Source of the DNA: Pseudomonadota bacterium
Lineage (GTDB): Bacteria > Pseudomonadota > Gammaproteobacteria > Enterobacterales > Enterobacteriaceae
DNA length: 18,973 bases
Direction: 5' to 3'
NCBI GenBank assembly: GCA_023425455.1
Contig: JAFACP010000416.1
Span: 1 to 18,973, forward strand
In this document: positions 1-8,090 of the stretch, piece by piece
Layout: every line of letters begins with the position of its first letter
Numbering within the stretch: position 1 is the stretch's first letter
The notes under the pieces: model-generated
What the model was told of the DNA's origin: nothing
Databases searched by the model: none
The model's input: the letters and a program-made list of their open reading frames with translations, nothing else
Position numbers and translations under genes: made by a program

Positions 1-546
1 ATCAGAAAAGATGCTGAAGTACGCATGGACAAATGCGTTGAAGCGTTCAAAACCCAAATCAGCAAAATTCGTACTGGCCGTGCCTCCCCAAGCCTGCTGG
101 ATGGCATCATCGTAGAATACTACGGTACGCCAACCCCGCTGCGTCAGCTGGCCAGCGTCACTGTAGAAGATACGCGTACGCTGAAAATCAACGTATTCGA
201 TCGCTCTATGGGCCCGGCGGTTGAGAAAGCGATCATGGCGTCTGACCTGGGCCTGAACCCAAGTTCAGCTGGCGCAGACATCCGCGTTCCGCTGCCTCCG
301 CTGACGGAAGAGCGTCGTAAAGATCTGATCAAAGTTGTGCGCGCGGAAGCTGAACAGGGTCGTGTGTCTGTACGTAACGTACGCCGCGACGCGAACGATA
401 AAGTCAAAGCGCTGCTGAAAGAAAAAGAGATCAGTGAAGATGATGACCGTCGTTCCCAGGACGACGTGCAGAAGATGACCGACGCGGCTATCAAGAAAAT
501 TGATGCGGCGCTGGCAGATAAAGAAGCAGAACTGATGCAGTTCTGA
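1..546 (+). CDS. frr: Ribosome recycling factor (5' end cut by window edge)
   Basis: Ribosome recycling factor acts in the cytoplasm after termination, working with EF-G to split the post-termination 70S ribosome so its subunits can be reused. The reading frame is open from base 1, where ATC appears to be codon 5 of the family's usual 185, so only about four N-terminal residues are missing. The internal Met at 25 is not the true start. The family signature [15 protein letters not shown] is followed by [14 protein letters not shown], then the long helical-bundle region ending in EAELMQF. Compared with my memory of E. coli, substitutions such as GPAVEK, NPSSAG and [10 protein letters not shown] are typical of Citrobacter/Enterobacter-type proteins. 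A terminator-like hairpin follows immediately. Identity is certain; the true start lies outside the window. Confidence 0.98.
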   Translation: MRKDAEVRMDKCVEAFKTQISKIRTGRASPSLLDGIIVEYYGTPTPLRQLASVTVEDTRTLKINVFDRSMGPAVEKAIMASDLGLNPSSAGADIRVPLPPLTEERRKDLIKVVRAEAEQGRVSVRNVRRDANDKVKALLKEKEISEDDDRRSQDDVQKMTDAAIKKIDAALADKEAELMQF

Positions 547-564
547 TTTCTGTCGTACACTGAT

Positions 565-613
565 AAACGCCGTTCAGAAGGACGTCATGTCTTACTGGCG
601 GCGTTTTGCTTTT
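565..613 (+). terminator. Likely rho-independent terminator after frr
   Basis: AAACGCCG at 565-572 pairs with CGGCGTTT at 599-606, and a T-rich run follows (TTTTGCTTTT, 604-613). The 26-nt loop is long but partly folds on itself: CAG at 575-577 can pair with CTG at 595-597, and AAGGAC pairs imperfectly with GTCTT. It lies 18 nt after the frr stop and upstream of dxr, so it should separate the two transcripts at least partly. The large loop and the GC interruption in the T tract lower confidence. Confidence 0.55.
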
Positions 614-641
614 ATCTGGTCTAACTTTTTCCGGGCATCTC

Positions 642-1841
642 ATGAAGCATTTAACACTCCTCGGCTCAACCGGTTCTATCGGTTGCAGTACTCTCGACGT
701 GGTTCGCCATAATCCAGAACGCTACAAGGTAACCGCGCTCGTGGCCGGAAAGAACGTACAGCGTATGGTCGGGCAGTGCCTGGAGTTTTCGCCTCGTTTT
801 GCGGTGATGGACGACGAGGAGAGTGCCCGGCAGGTCAATGCCCGGCTAAAAGAGAAGGGCTGCGATACCGAGGTGCTTTGCGGGCAACAGGCCGCCTGTG
901 AGATGGCAGCGCTGAGCGACGTTGATCAGGTGATGGCGGCTATTGTCGGCGCGGCAGGGCTCCTGCCGACGCTCGCGGCGATCGATGCCGGTAAAACCGT
1001 ATTGCTGGCAAACAAAGAGTCTTTGGTCACCTGCGGACGTCTGTTTATGGATGCCGTTAAGCAGCGTGGAGCCCAGCTTTTGCCGGTAGACAGCGAACAT
1101 AACGCCATTTTTCAGAGTTTGCCGCAAACGTTTCAACAAAACCTGGGGTACGCTGACCTGGAGCAGAATGGCGTTGTATCGATTCTGCTTACCGGGTCTG
1201 GTGGCCCGTTTCGCGAAACGCCACTGTCTGAACTGCGCGCCATGACGCCAGATCAGGCATGTCGCCATCCGAACTGGTCAATGGGGCGTAAGATCTCCGT
1301 CGACTCTGCCACCATGATGAATAAAGGTCTGGAATACATTGAAGCTCGCTGGCTATTTAATGCCTCGGCGAAACAGATGGAAGTGCTGATCCACCCGCAG
1401 TCGGTGATTCACTCGATGGTGCGCTATCAGGATGGCAGCGTGCTGGCGCAGCTGGGCGAACCGGATATGCGTACGCCCATTGCTCACGCCATGGCGTGGC
1501 CGAATCGCGTGACATCTGGCGTTAAACCGCTCGATTTCTGCAAACTGAGCTCACTGACCTTCAGCGAACCTGACTACGACCGGTATCCGTGTCTGAAGCT
1601 GGCGATGACGGCTTTCGAGCAGGGGCAGGCGGCGACGACAGCACTCAACGCAGCCAATGAGATCACCGTTGAGGCATTTCTGCATCAGCAGATCCGCTTT
1701 ACCGACATCGCGGCACTCAATCTGGCGGTGCTGGAGATGATGGATTTGCGTGAACCACAAAGTGTGGAAGAGGTGCTCGCGGTGGATGCGGAGGCCCGCA
1801 TTGTTGCACGTAAACAGGTGACACGTCTCGCAAGCTGGTGA
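642..1841 (+). CDS. dxr: 1-deoxy-D-xylulose 5-phosphate reductoisomerase
   Basis: Dxr (IspC) converts 1-deoxy-D-xylulose 5-phosphate to 2-C-methyl-D-erythritol 4-phosphate using NADPH and a divalent metal. This is the committed step of the MEP isoprenoid pathway and the target of fosmidomycin. The 399-residue protein has the NADPH-binding motif LGSTGSIG at residues 7-14. Metal ligands D150 and E152 lie in [11 protein letters not shown], and E231 lies in [10 protein letters not shown]. The start is ATG at 642 because [14 protein letters not shown] matches the family N terminus. An in-frame TTG at 606 would add 12 residues and overlap the frr terminator. The protein ends RLASW, one residue longer than the E. 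coli form as I recall it. No strong Shine-Dalgarno sequence is visible. Its product feeds the isoprenoid pool used by UppS, encoded next. Confidence 0.98.
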   Translation: MKHLTLLGSTGSIGCSTLDVVRHNPERYKVTALVAGKNVQRMVGQCLEFSPRFAVMDDEESARQVNARLKEKGCDTEVLCGQQAACEMAALSDVDQVMAAIVGAAGLLPTLAAIDAGKTVLLANKESLVTCGRLFMDAVKQRGAQLLPVDSEHNAIFQSLPQTFQQNLGYADLEQNGVVSILLTGSGGPFRETPLSELRAMTPDQACRHPNWSMGRKISVDSATMMNKGLEYIEARWLFNASAKQMEVLIHPQSVIHSMVRYQDGSVLAQLGEPDMRTPIAHAMAWPNRVTSGVKPLDFCKLSSLTFSEPDYDRYPCLKLAMTAFEQGQAATTALNAANEITVEAFLHQQIRFTDIAALNLAVLEMMDLREPQSVEEVLAVDAEARIVARKQVTRLASW

Positions 1842-1868
1842 TAAAGCAAGCACTGGTGGTCGTGCTAT

Positions 1869-1897
1869 TTGTTAGCGTAGGGCTTCGGTGATATAGT
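1869..1897 (+). promoter_or_regulatory. Sigma-70-type promoter between dxr and uppS
   Basis: TTGTTA at 1869-1874 and TATAGT at 1892-1897 are separated by exactly 17 nt, a good match to the sigma-70 consensus. It starts 28 nt after the dxr stop. The predicted start of transcription is near 1903-1905, giving a leader that meets an intrinsic terminator at 1941-1966 before reaching uppS. It could drive the uppS-cdsA-rseP-bamA run by readthrough, or make a short RNA of about 63 nt. This is a pattern match only, with no transcript data. Confidence 0.6.
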
Positions 1898-1928
1898 CTG
1901 CGCCACCTGATCGCAGGAATTTGACTTT

Positions 1929-2000
1929 ATGTGGTCAGGTAAGCCGTGGTTTGACACGGCTTTTTTATGTACAGGCTTCAGTATTCCTGAGTACCGTTAA
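1929..2000 (+). CDS. Possible 23-codon leader peptide upstream of uppS
   Basis: An ATG at 1929 opens a 23-codon frame beginning MWSGKPWFDTAF and ending at TAA 1998-2000. It runs straight through the intrinsic terminator at 1941-1966. A purine-rich AGGA at 1914-1917 is a possible ribosome site, but it is 11 nt from the ATG, longer than ideal. If translated, ribosomes would cover the terminator stem and could alter readthrough into uppS. There is no family recognition and no codon-bias support at this length. The frame may be chance, and I give it only as a candidate. Confidence 0.18.
   Translation: MWSGKPWFDTAFLCTGFSIPEYR
1941..1966 (+). terminator. Strong rho-independent terminator upstream of uppS
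   Basis: AAGCCGTG at 1941-1948 pairs perfectly with CACGGCTT at 1955-1962 around a six-base loop (GTTTGA), and an unbroken T run extends to 1966. An upstream pair, ACCTGA 1905-1910 with TCAGGT 1935-1940, could form a preceding hairpin. It probably ends dxr transcription. Because the 1869-1897 promoter lies upstream of it, it may also act as an attenuator for uppS or end a short RNA. Confidence 0.85.
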
Positions 2001-2027
2001 ATCCTTTTCAGGGACTAAAAACGCGTT

Positions 2028-2786
2028 ATGTTGTCTGCGAATCAACCAATAAGCGAAAACTTGCCAGCGCATGGCTGCCGTCATGTAGCAATCATTATGG
2101 ATGGCAATGGCCGCTGGGCGAAAAGACAAGGGAAGATACGAGCCTTTGGGCATAAAGCAGGGGCGAAATCTGTTCGCCGTGCCGTCTCTTTTGCCGCCAA
2201 TAACGGCATTGATGCCTTAACGCTCTATGCTTTTAGCAGTGAAAACTGGAATCGACCTGCGCAGGAAGTGAGTGCGTTGATGGAGCTGTTTGTGTGGGCG
2301 CTCGACAGTGAAGTAAAAAGCCTGCATCGCCACAACGTTCGCCTGCGTATTATTGGCGAAACCAGCCGTTTTAACTCACGTTTGCAAGAACGGATTCGCA
2401 AAGCAGAAGCGCTGACGGAAAATAATACCGGTCTGACGCTCAATATCGCGGCGAATTACGGCGGACGCTGGGATATTATCCAGGGCGTTCGGCATTTAGC
2501 CGAACAGGTTCAGGAAGGGCTGTTGAGACCTGACCAAATTGATGAAGAGGCGCTGAGTCAGCAAATCTGCATGAATGAACTGGCACCTGTGGATTTGGTA
2601 ATTAGGACAGGGGGAGAACATCGCATTAGTAACTTTTTGCTCTGGCAAATCGCCTATGCCGAACTTTACTTTACTGATGTTCTTTGGCCCGATTTTGATG
2701 AACAAGACTTTGAAGGTGCGCTGCATGCCTTTGCCAATCGAGAGCGTCGTTTCGGCGGCACCGAGCCTGGTGGCGACAACGCCTGA
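2028..2786 (+). CDS. uppS: Undecaprenyl diphosphate synthase
   Basis: UppS (IspU) is a cytoplasmic cis-prenyltransferase. It adds eight isopentenyl units to farnesyl diphosphate to make the C55 carrier used for peptidoglycan, O-antigen and related polymers. The 252-residue protein carries the family motif [12 protein letters not shown] with catalytic D25. It also has [10 protein letters not shown], and the C-terminal substrate motif [19 protein letters not shown] followed by [12 protein letters not shown]. The chosen ATG at 2028 is one codon shorter than the usual 253. The nearest Shine-Dalgarno-like AGGGA (2010-2014) is 13 nt upstream, so initiation may be weak. It sits 12 nt before cdsA and appears to be the first gene of the envelope run, behind the dxr-uppS leader and terminator. 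Confidence 0.98.
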   Translation: MLSANQPISENLPAHGCRHVAIIMDGNGRWAKRQGKIRAFGHKAGAKSVRRAVSFAANNGIDALTLYAFSSENWNRPAQEVSALMELFVWALDSEVKSLHRHNVRLRIIGETSRFNSRLQERIRKAEALTENNTGLTLNIAANYGGRWDIIQGVRHLAEQVQEGLLRPDQIDEEALSQQICMNELAPVDLVIRTGGEHRISNFLLWQIAYAELYFTDVLWPDFDEQDFEGALHAFANRERRFGGTEPGGDNA

Positions 2787-2798
2787 TGGGGGTAGCTT

Positions 2799-3656
2799 TT
2801 GCTGAAGTATCGCCTGATTTCCGCTTTTGTATTAATACCTGTCGTCATTGCGGCGCTGTTTTTACTGCCCCCGGTGGGGTTCGCCATTGTTACGCTGGTG
2901 GTGTGCATGCTCGCCGCGTGGGAATGGGGACAGTTTAGCGGCTTTACTTCGCGTTCTCAGCGGGTGTGGCTTGCAGTGCTCTGCGGCTTCTTGCTGGCCC
3001 TGATGCTGTTTACGTTGCCAGAATATCATCATGATATTCACCAACCGCTGGTTGCGGGGTCGCTGTGGGTATCGCTTGGCTGGTGGGTTGCCGCGCTTTT
3101 GCTGGTGCTTTTCTATCCCGGCTCTGCGGCGCTATGGCGTAATTCGAAAGCACTGCGTCTGATTTTTGGCCTGCTCACAATTGTTCCTTTTTTCTGGGGT
3201 ATGCTCGTGCTGCGCGCGTGGCACTATGACGAAAACCATTACAGCGGTGCGTTGTGGCTGCTTTATGTCATGATTCTCGTCTGGGGGGCTGACTCAGGCG
3301 CCTATATGTTTGGTAAACTGTTCGGCAAACATAAACTGGCGCCCAAAGTGTCTCCGGGGAAAACCTGGCAGGGCTTCATTGGTGGCCTGTTTACGGCAGC
3401 GATCATCTCCTGGGGATATGGCGAGTGGGCAAATCTTGAGGTTGCGCCGTCGACGTTGCTGGTATGCTCAATTTTCGCCGCTCTGGCATCGGTACTGGGT
3501 GATTTAACCGAGAGTATGTTTAAGCGTGAAGCAGGGATTAAAGACAGTGGTCATCTGATTCCAGGGCACGGCGGTATACTGGATCGCATTGACAGCCTGA
3601 CGGCGGCTGTTCCAGTATTTGCTTGCCTGCTTTTGCTGGTATTTGGGACGATTTAA
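2799..3656 (+). CDS. cdsA: Phosphatidate cytidylyltransferase (CDP-diglyceride synthase)
   Basis: CdsA is an inner-membrane enzyme that makes CDP-diacylglycerol from phosphatidic acid and CTP, the branch point for all major phospholipids. The 285-residue protein is strongly hydrophobic with several predicted membrane helices, starting with residues around 6-30. The C-terminal family signature is clear: GDLTESMFKREAGIKDSGHLIPGHGGILDRIDS, quoted here only as landmarks GDLTESMFKR and PGHGGILDRIDS. The start is TTG at 2799, giving MLKYRLISAF, which matches the family N terminus. A G-rich GGGGGT at 2788-2793 is the likely ribosome site, five bases away. The rare start codon is shared with E. coli as I recall it and probably limits translation. 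The gene lies 12 nt from each neighbour, consistent with one transcript. Confidence 0.97.
   Translation: MLKYRLISAFVLIPVVIAALFLLPPVGFAIVTLVVCMLAAWEWGQFSGFTSRSQRVWLAVLCGFLLALMLFTLPEYHHDIHQPLVAGSLWVSLGWWVAALLLVLFYPGSAALWRNSKALRLIFGLLTIVPFFWGMLVLRAWHYDENHYSGALWLLYVMILVWGADSGAYMFGKLFGKHKLAPKVSPGKTWQGFIGGLFTAAIISWGYGEWANLEVAPSTLLVCSIFAALASVLGDLTESMFKREAGIKDSGHLIPGHGGILDRIDSLTAAVPVFACLLLLVFGTI
2894..2901 (+). other. Chi site (GCTGGTGG)
   Basis: An exact GCTGGTGG octamer, the RecBCD recombination hotspot of enteric bacteria, lies within cdsA. All four Chi octamers found in the window are on the + strand, in the direction of the genes. Their number is about what is expected for a region this size. 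Confidence 0.7.
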
Positions 3657-3668
3657 ACGGAAGGTTTT

Positions 3669-5021
3669 ATGCTGAGCATCCTCTGGAATCTGGCGGCGTT
3701 CATTATTGCACTGGGTGTGCTGATTACCGTGCATGAATTTGGCCATTTCTGGGTTGCCCGGCGCTGCGGTGTGAGGGTGGAACGCTTCTCCATCGGCTTT
3801 GGTAAATCGCTCTTCAAACGTACCGATCGCCACGGCACCGAGTTTGTTATTGCACTTATTCCGCTGGGCGGCTACGTCAAAATGCTCGACGAACGTGTCG
3901 AGCCCGTCGCCCCGGAACTCCGACATCGCGCGTTCAACAATAAAACCGTTGGGCAACGTGCGGCCATCATTGCTGCCGGACCGGTAGCCAATTTCATCTT
4001 CGCTATTTTCGCTTACTGGCTGGTGTTCATCATCGGTGTTCCTGGTGTGCGCCCTGTCGTCGGTGACATTACCCCCGGCTCTATCGCGGCGAGCGCACAA
4101 ATTACGCCGGGGATGGAACTTAACGCGATTGATGGCATCGAAACCCCTGATTGGGATGCCGTGCGACTGCAGTTAGTCGCCAAAATAGGTGATGAGCAGA
4201 CAACCGTCAGCGTGTCACCGTTTGGTTCCGATCGGCGACAGGATAAAGTGCTGGATTTACGTCACTGGCGTTTCGAACCTGACAAAGAGGACCCTGTCTC
4301 TTCTCTGGGGATTCGACCGCGCAGCGCGCAGATCGAGCCGGTGTTAGCTGAAGTTCAGGCGCATTCGGCGGCGAGTAAAGCGGGTTTGCAAGCGGGAGAC
4401 AGGATCGTTAAAGTCGATGGTCAGCCATTAACACAATGGATGACCTTTGTTACTCTGGTGCGCGATAATCCGGGTACGTCGCTGGCGCTGGAAGTTGAAA
4501 GACAGGGGAGTCCGCTCTCGCTGACGCTGATTCCGGATTCGAAATCAGTCAGTGGCAGGACGGAAGGGTTTGCAGGCGTGGTGCCTAAAGTGATCCCGTT
4601 GCCTGATGAGTACAAGACAATACGCCAGTATGGGCCGTTCAGCGCCATCATTGAAGCCACGGATAAAACCTGGCAACTGATGAAGCTGACGGTAAACATG
4701 TTGGGGAAATTGATAACCGGTGATGTGAAACTGAACAACCTCAGTGGGCCAATTTCGATTGCTCAGGGGGCTGGGATGTCAGCGGAATTCGGGGTGATTT
4801 ACTATCTCATGTTTCTCGCGCTCATTAGCGTGAACCTCGGGATAATCAACCTGTTCCCGCTTCCCGTTTTAGACGGGGGCCATCTGCTGTTTTTAGCCAT
4901 TGAAAAGCTAAAAGGCGGACCGGTATCCGAGCGAGTTCAAGACTTTAGTTATCGCATTGGCTCGATTTTGCTGGTGCTGTTAATGGGGCTTGCACTTTTC
5001 AATGATTTCTCTCGGTTGTAA
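3669..5021 (+). CDS. rseP: Site-2 intramembrane zinc protease RseP
   Basis: RseP is an inner-membrane metalloprotease. It makes the second cut in anti-sigma factor RseA after DegS, releasing sigma-E during envelope stress, and also clears remnant signal peptides. The 450-residue protein has the zinc motif HEFGH (H22, E23, H26) in the first membrane helix. The third zinc ligand D402 lies in [10 protein letters not shown] near the C terminus. Two periplasmic PDZ domains lie between, roughly residues 120-220 and 225-310; the second contains [23 protein letters not shown] at 3661-3664 precedes the ATG. A sigma-E-like promoter lies inside the gene (4115-4143) directed at bamA, which would tie this sigma-E activator to the genes downstream. 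The protein differs from E. coli at many periplasmic positions but keeps the family length. Confidence 0.98.
   Translation: MLSILWNLAAFIIALGVLITVHEFGHFWVARRCGVRVERFSIGFGKSLFKRTDRHGTEFVIALIPLGGYVKMLDERVEPVAPELRHRAFNNKTVGQRAAIIAAGPVANFIFAIFAYWLVFIIGVPGVRPVVGDITPGSIAASAQITPGMELNAIDGIETPDWDAVRLQLVAKIGDEQTTVSVSPFGSDRRQDKVLDLRHWRFEPDKEDPVSSLGIRPRSAQIEPVLAEVQAHSAASKAGLQAGDRIVKVDGQPLTQWMTFVTLVRDNPGTSLALEVERQGSPLSLTLIPDSKSVSGRTEGFAGVVPKVIPLPDEYKTIRQYGPFSAIIEATDKTWQLMKLTVNMLGKLITGDVKLNNLSGPISIAQGAGMSAEFGVIYYLMFLALISVNLGIINLFPLPVLDGGHLLFLAIEKLKGGPVSERVQDFSYRIGSILLVLLMGLALFNDFSRL
4115..4143 (+). promoter_or_regulatory. Sigma-E-type promoter inside rseP, facing bamA
   Basis: GGAACTT at 4115-4121 is a perfect match to the sigma-E -35 consensus. 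After exactly 16 nt comes TCGAAA at 4138-4143, close to the -10 consensus TCTGA/TCAAA. It lies within the first half of rseP, about 0.9 kb before bamA, on the coding strand. It is known that bamA and skp belong to the sigma-E regulon, so an internal promoter here is expected. No other GGAACTT with a fitting -10 was found in this stretch by eye. Confidence 0.65.
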
Positions 5022-5052
5022 GAGAGTTAGTTAGGAAGAACGCATAATAACG

Positions 5053-7470
5053 ATGGCGATGAAAAAGTTGCTCATAGCGTCGCTGCTGTTCAGCAGCGCC
5101 ACCGTATACGGTGCTGACGGGTTCGTAGTGAAAGACATTCATTTCGAAGGCCTTCAGCGTGTCGCCGTTGGTGCGGCCCTCCTCAGTATGCCGGTGCGCC
5201 CAGGCGATACGGTTAATGATGATGATATCAGTAACACCATCCGTGCTCTGTTTGCCACCGGCAACTTTGAGGATGTCCGCGTCCTGCGCGATGGTGATAC
5301 CTTACTGGTTCAGGTAAAAGAACGCCCAACGATTGCCAGTATCACTTTCTCCGGTAACAAGTCGGTGAAAGATGACATGCTCAAGCAGAACCTTGAAGCA
5401 TCTGGCGTACGTGTGGGCGAGTCTCTGGACCGCACTACGCTCTCTGATATTGAAAAAGGTCTGGAAGACTTCTACTACAGCGTGGGTAAATACAGCGCCA
5501 GCGTGAAAGCGGTTGTAACACCGCTGCCGCGTAACCGTGTTGACCTGAAGCTGGTCTTCCAGGAAGGCGTTTCGGCGAAGATCCAACAGATCAACATCGT
5601 AGGTAACCATGCGTTCAGCACCGACGAACTGATCTCAACCTTCCAGCTGCGTGATGAAGTCCCGTGGTGGAACGTTGTCGGCGATCGCAAATACCAGAAA
5701 CAGAAACTGGCCGGTGACCTTGAAACCCTGCGCAGTTACTACCTTGACCGTGGTTATGCCCGTTTCAACATTGATTCGACTCAGGTTAGCCTGACGCCGG
5801 ACAAGAAAGGGATCTACATCACCATCAATATCACTGAAGGCGATCAGTACAAGCTTTCAGGCGTTGAAGTCAGCGGTAACCTGGCAGGCCATTCTGCCGA
5901 GATCGAATCGCTGACTAAGATTGAGCCGGGCGATCTGTATAGCGGCGCTAAAGTAACCAAAATGGAAGACGGCATTAAAAAGCTGCTCGGACGTTATGGT
6001 TATGCCTATCCGCGTGTACAAACCCAGCCGGAAATCAACGACGTGGATAAAACCGTCAAGCTGCACGTTAACGTTGATGCGGGTAACCGTTTCTACGTGC
6101 GTAAAATCCGCTTTGAGGGCAACGACACCTCCAAAGATTCCGTGCTGCGTCGCGAAATGCGCCAGATGGAAGGTGCATGGCTGGGTAGTGACCTGGTTGA
6201 CCAGGGTAAAGAGCGTCTGAACCGTCTCGGTTACTTCGAAACCGTGGATACCGACACCCAGCGTGTGCCTGGCAGTCCGGACCAGGTTGATGTTGTTTAT
6301 AAAGTGAAAGAGCGCAACACCGGTAGCTTCAACTTTGGTGTCGGTTACGGTACCGAAAGTGGCGTCAGCTTCCAGGTTGGGGTTCAGCAGGACAACTGGC
6401 TGGGCACGGGCTATTCCGTTGGTATCAACGGCACCAAAAACGACTACCAGACCTATTCTGAATTCTCTGTGACGAACCCGTACTTCACCGTTGATGGTGT
6501 TAGCCTGGGTGGTCGTATCTTCTATAACGACTTTAAAGCAGATGATGCGGATCTCTCGTCCTATACCAACAAAAGCTACGGTGTCGATGGCACGCTTGGC
6601 TTCCCGGTCAACGAATACAACACCCTGCGTGCGGGCTTAGGTTACGTTCATAACGACCTGTCCAACATGCAACCGCAGGTGGCGATGTGGCGTTATCTGG
6701 ACTCCATCGGTCAGACGGCGAGCACCTCCAGCGACAACAATGGTTTTGCCGCCGATGACTTCACCTTCAACTATGGCTGGACGTATAACCGTCTTGACCG
6801 TGGTTACTTCCCGACGGAAGGTTCTCGTGTCAACCTGAATGGTAAAGTCACCATTCCAGGTTCCGATAACGAGTTCTATAAGGTGACGCTGGATACCGCC
6901 TCCTACTTCCCAATTGATGATGACCATAAGTGGGTTGTCCTGGGCCGTACGCGCTGGGGTTATGGTGACGGCATCGGCAGCAAAGAGTTGCCGTTCTATG
7001 AGAACTTCTACGCGGGTGGTTCCAGCACCGTACGCGGCTTCCAGTCCAACAACATTGGTCCGAAGGCGGTGTACTATGGCGGCAATGATGAAGATAACTG
7101 CGATAAAGCATCCTCTAAAGACGTCTGCAGCTCGAATGATGCGGTAGGCGGCAACGCCATGGCCGTTGCGAGCCTGGAGTTCATCACCCCGACGCCATTT
7201 ATCAGTGATAAATACGCGAACTCAGTACGGACGTCTGTCTTCTGGGATATGGGTACAGTGTGGGATACCAACTGGCAGAATACGGCTCAGATGCGTGCGG
7301 CAGGTGTTCCTGACTACAGCGACCCGAGCAACATTCGCATGTCCGCAGGTATCGCATTACAATGGATGTCACCGCTGGGACCGTTAGTCTTCTCTTATGC
7401 CCAGCCGTTTAAGAAATATGATGGAGATAAAGCGGAACAATTCCAGTTTAACATTGGTAAAACCTGGTAA
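5053..7470 (+). CDS. bamA: Outer-membrane protein assembly factor BamA
   Basis: BamA is the central subunit of the BAM complex that folds beta-barrel proteins into the outer membrane. The 805-residue precursor begins with a 20-residue signal peptide ([20 protein letters not shown], then ADGF). Five POTRA domains follow to about residue 421, then a 16-strand barrel. The conserved VRGF motif is at 660-663 in loop 6, and the C terminus ends FNIGKTW with the terminal aromatic beta-signal. Loop 6 keeps two cysteines, C683 and C692, corresponding to the E. coli C690/C700 pair. Surface loops 4, 6 and 8 differ strongly from E. coli, and the protein is five residues shorter. AGGAAG (5033-5038) is 14 nt from the ATG, which is longer than usual; MKKLL at 5059 is an alternative start. 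Likely regulated by the sigma-E promoter in rseP. Confidence 0.98.
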   Translation: MAMKKLLIASLLFSSATVYGADGFVVKDIHFEGLQRVAVGAALLSMPVRPGDTVNDDDISNTIRALFATGNFEDVRVLRDGDTLLVQVKERPTIASITFSGNKSVKDDMLKQNLEASGVRVGESLDRTTLSDIEKGLEDFYYSVGKYSASVKAVVTPLPRNRVDLKLVFQEGVSAKIQQINIVGNHAFSTDELISTFQLRDEVPWWNVVGDRKYQKQKLAGDLETLRSYYLDRGYARFNIDSTQVSLTPDKKGIYITINITEGDQYKLSGVEVSGNLAGHSAEIESLTKIEPGDLYSGAKVTKMEDGIKKLLGRYGYAYPRVQTQPEINDVDKTVKLHVNVDAGNRFYVRKIRFEGNDTSKDSVLRREMRQMEGAWLGSDLVDQGKERLNRLGYFETVDTDTQRVPGSPDQVDVVYKVKERNTGSFNFGVGYGTESGVSFQVGVQQDNWLGTGYSVGINGTKNDYQTYSEFSVTNPYFTVDGVSLGGRIFYNDFKADDADLSSYTNKSYGVDGTLGFPVNEYNTLRAGLGYVHNDLSNMQPQVAMWRYLDSIGQTASTSSDNNGFAADDFTFNYGWTYNRLDRGYFPTEGSRVNLNGKVTIPGSDNEFYKVTLDTASYFPIDDDHKWVVLGRTRWGYGDGIGSKELPFYENFYAGGSSTVRGFQSNNIGPKAVYYGGNDEDNCDKASSKDVCSSNDAVGGNAMAVASLEFITPTPFISDKYANSVRTSVFWDMGTVWDTNWQNTAQMRAAGVPDYSDPSNIRMSAGIALQWMSPLGPLVFSYAQPFKKYDGDKAEQFQFNIGKTW

Positions 7471-7515
7471 TAATTCGCTGCAAAGGAATGCGTTGGCAGT
7501 GTAGCGCTGACAACC

Positions 7516-7537
7516 GGCGATCAGTAATACGATCGCC
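7516..7537 (+). other. Hairpin in the bamA-skp spacer (first of two)
   Basis: GGCGATC at 7516-7522 pairs perfectly with GATCGCC at 7531-7537 around an eight-base loop. No T run follows, so it does not look like an intrinsic terminator. Placed 46 nt after the bamA stop, it may protect the bamA 3' end, mark an RNA processing site, or adjust bamA:skp expression. Function is not established. Confidence 0.5.
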
Positions 7538-7553
7538 TTGCCACGCAAAGAAC

Positions 7554-7569
7554 GGTACCTTCGGGTACC
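7554..7569 (+). other. UUCG-capped hairpin upstream of skp
   Basis: GGTACC at 7554-7559 pairs with GGTACC at 7564-7569 around the tetraloop TTCG closed by C-G. In RNA this is the exceptionally stable cUUCGg loop. It ends 12 nt before the skp ribosome site (AAGGAG, 7581-7586) and has no following T run. It is probably a 5' structure affecting skp mRNA stability or access rather than a terminator. Confidence 0.5.
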
Positions 7570-7592
7570 AATGGGATGGTAAGGAGTTAATT

Positions 7593-8087
7593 GTGAAAAA
7601 GTGGTTATTAGCTGCAGGTCTCGGTTTAGCGATGGTGACTTCTGCTCAGGCAGCAGACAAAATTGCTATCGTCAACATGGGTAGCTTGTTCCAGCAGGTT
7701 GCACAGAAAACAGGTGTTTCAGCCTCTCTGGAAAACGAATTCAAAGGCCGTGCTGGCGAACTGCAACGTATGGAAGGCGACCTCCAGACTAAAATGCAGC
7801 GTCTGCAGCGCGATGGTTCTACCATGAAAGCAAGCGACCGCAGCAAACTGGAAAAAGACGTGATGTCTCAGCGCCAGACCTTCTCCCAGAAAGCGCAGTC
7901 TTTCGAGCAGGATCGCCAGCGTCGTTCCAACGAAGAGCGTGGCAAACTGGTTACCCGTATCCAGTCTGCAGTTAAAGCAGTGGCTGCCGATCAAAACATC
8001 GATCTGGTTGTTGATGCGAACGCCGTCGCTTTCAACAGCAGCGATGTTAAAGACATCACCGCTGATGTTCTGAAACAGGTTAAATAA
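7593..8087 (+). CDS. skp: Periplasmic chaperone Skp (OmpH)
   Basis: Skp is a trimeric periplasmic chaperone that holds unfolded outer-membrane proteins and passes them to BAM. The precursor is 164 residues: a signal peptide ending TSAQA at residue 20, then [15 protein letters not shown]. Long charged helices that form the tentacles follow, and the C-terminal core strand is [20 protein letters not shown]. The start is GTG at 7593 with a strong AAGGAG at 7581-7586. An in-frame ATG at 7488 would add 35 residues and bury the signal peptide, so it is rejected. The protein is three residues longer than E. coli Skp (161); the difference lies near RDGSTMKAS (residues 73-81) at the helix tip. It sits between bamA and lpxD, only 3 nt before lpxD. 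Confidence 0.97.
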   Translation: MKKWLLAAGLGLAMVTSAQAADKIAIVNMGSLFQQVAQKTGVSASLENEFKGRAGELQRMEGDLQTKMQRLQRDGSTMKASDRSKLEKDVMSQRQTFSQKAQSFEQDRQRRSNEERGKLVTRIQSAVKAVAADQNIDLVVDANAVAFNSSDVKDITADVLKQVK

Positions 8088-8090
8088 GTA

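Noticed and set aside
606..641. Upstream TTG start for dxr
   Set aside because: It overlaps the terminator tail after frr and adds residues before the [14 protein letters not shown] family N terminus; the ATG at 642 fits better.
3913..3945. Second sigma-E-like -35 (GGAACTC) in rseP
   Set aside because: No acceptable -10 (TCTNA/TCAAA type) occurs 15-17 nt downstream.
3504..4100. 198-codon open frame on the - strand spanning the cdsA-rseP junction
   Set aside because: It lies opposite the conserved CdsA signature and RseP zinc motif and has no recognisable protein features.
7488..7592. N-terminal extension of skp from the ATG at 7488
   Set aside because: It would add 35 residues before the signal peptide and run through two hairpins. 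The GTG at 7593 has an ideal AAGGAG and gives the family N terminus. AAAGGA abuts the ATG at 7488 with no spacing.
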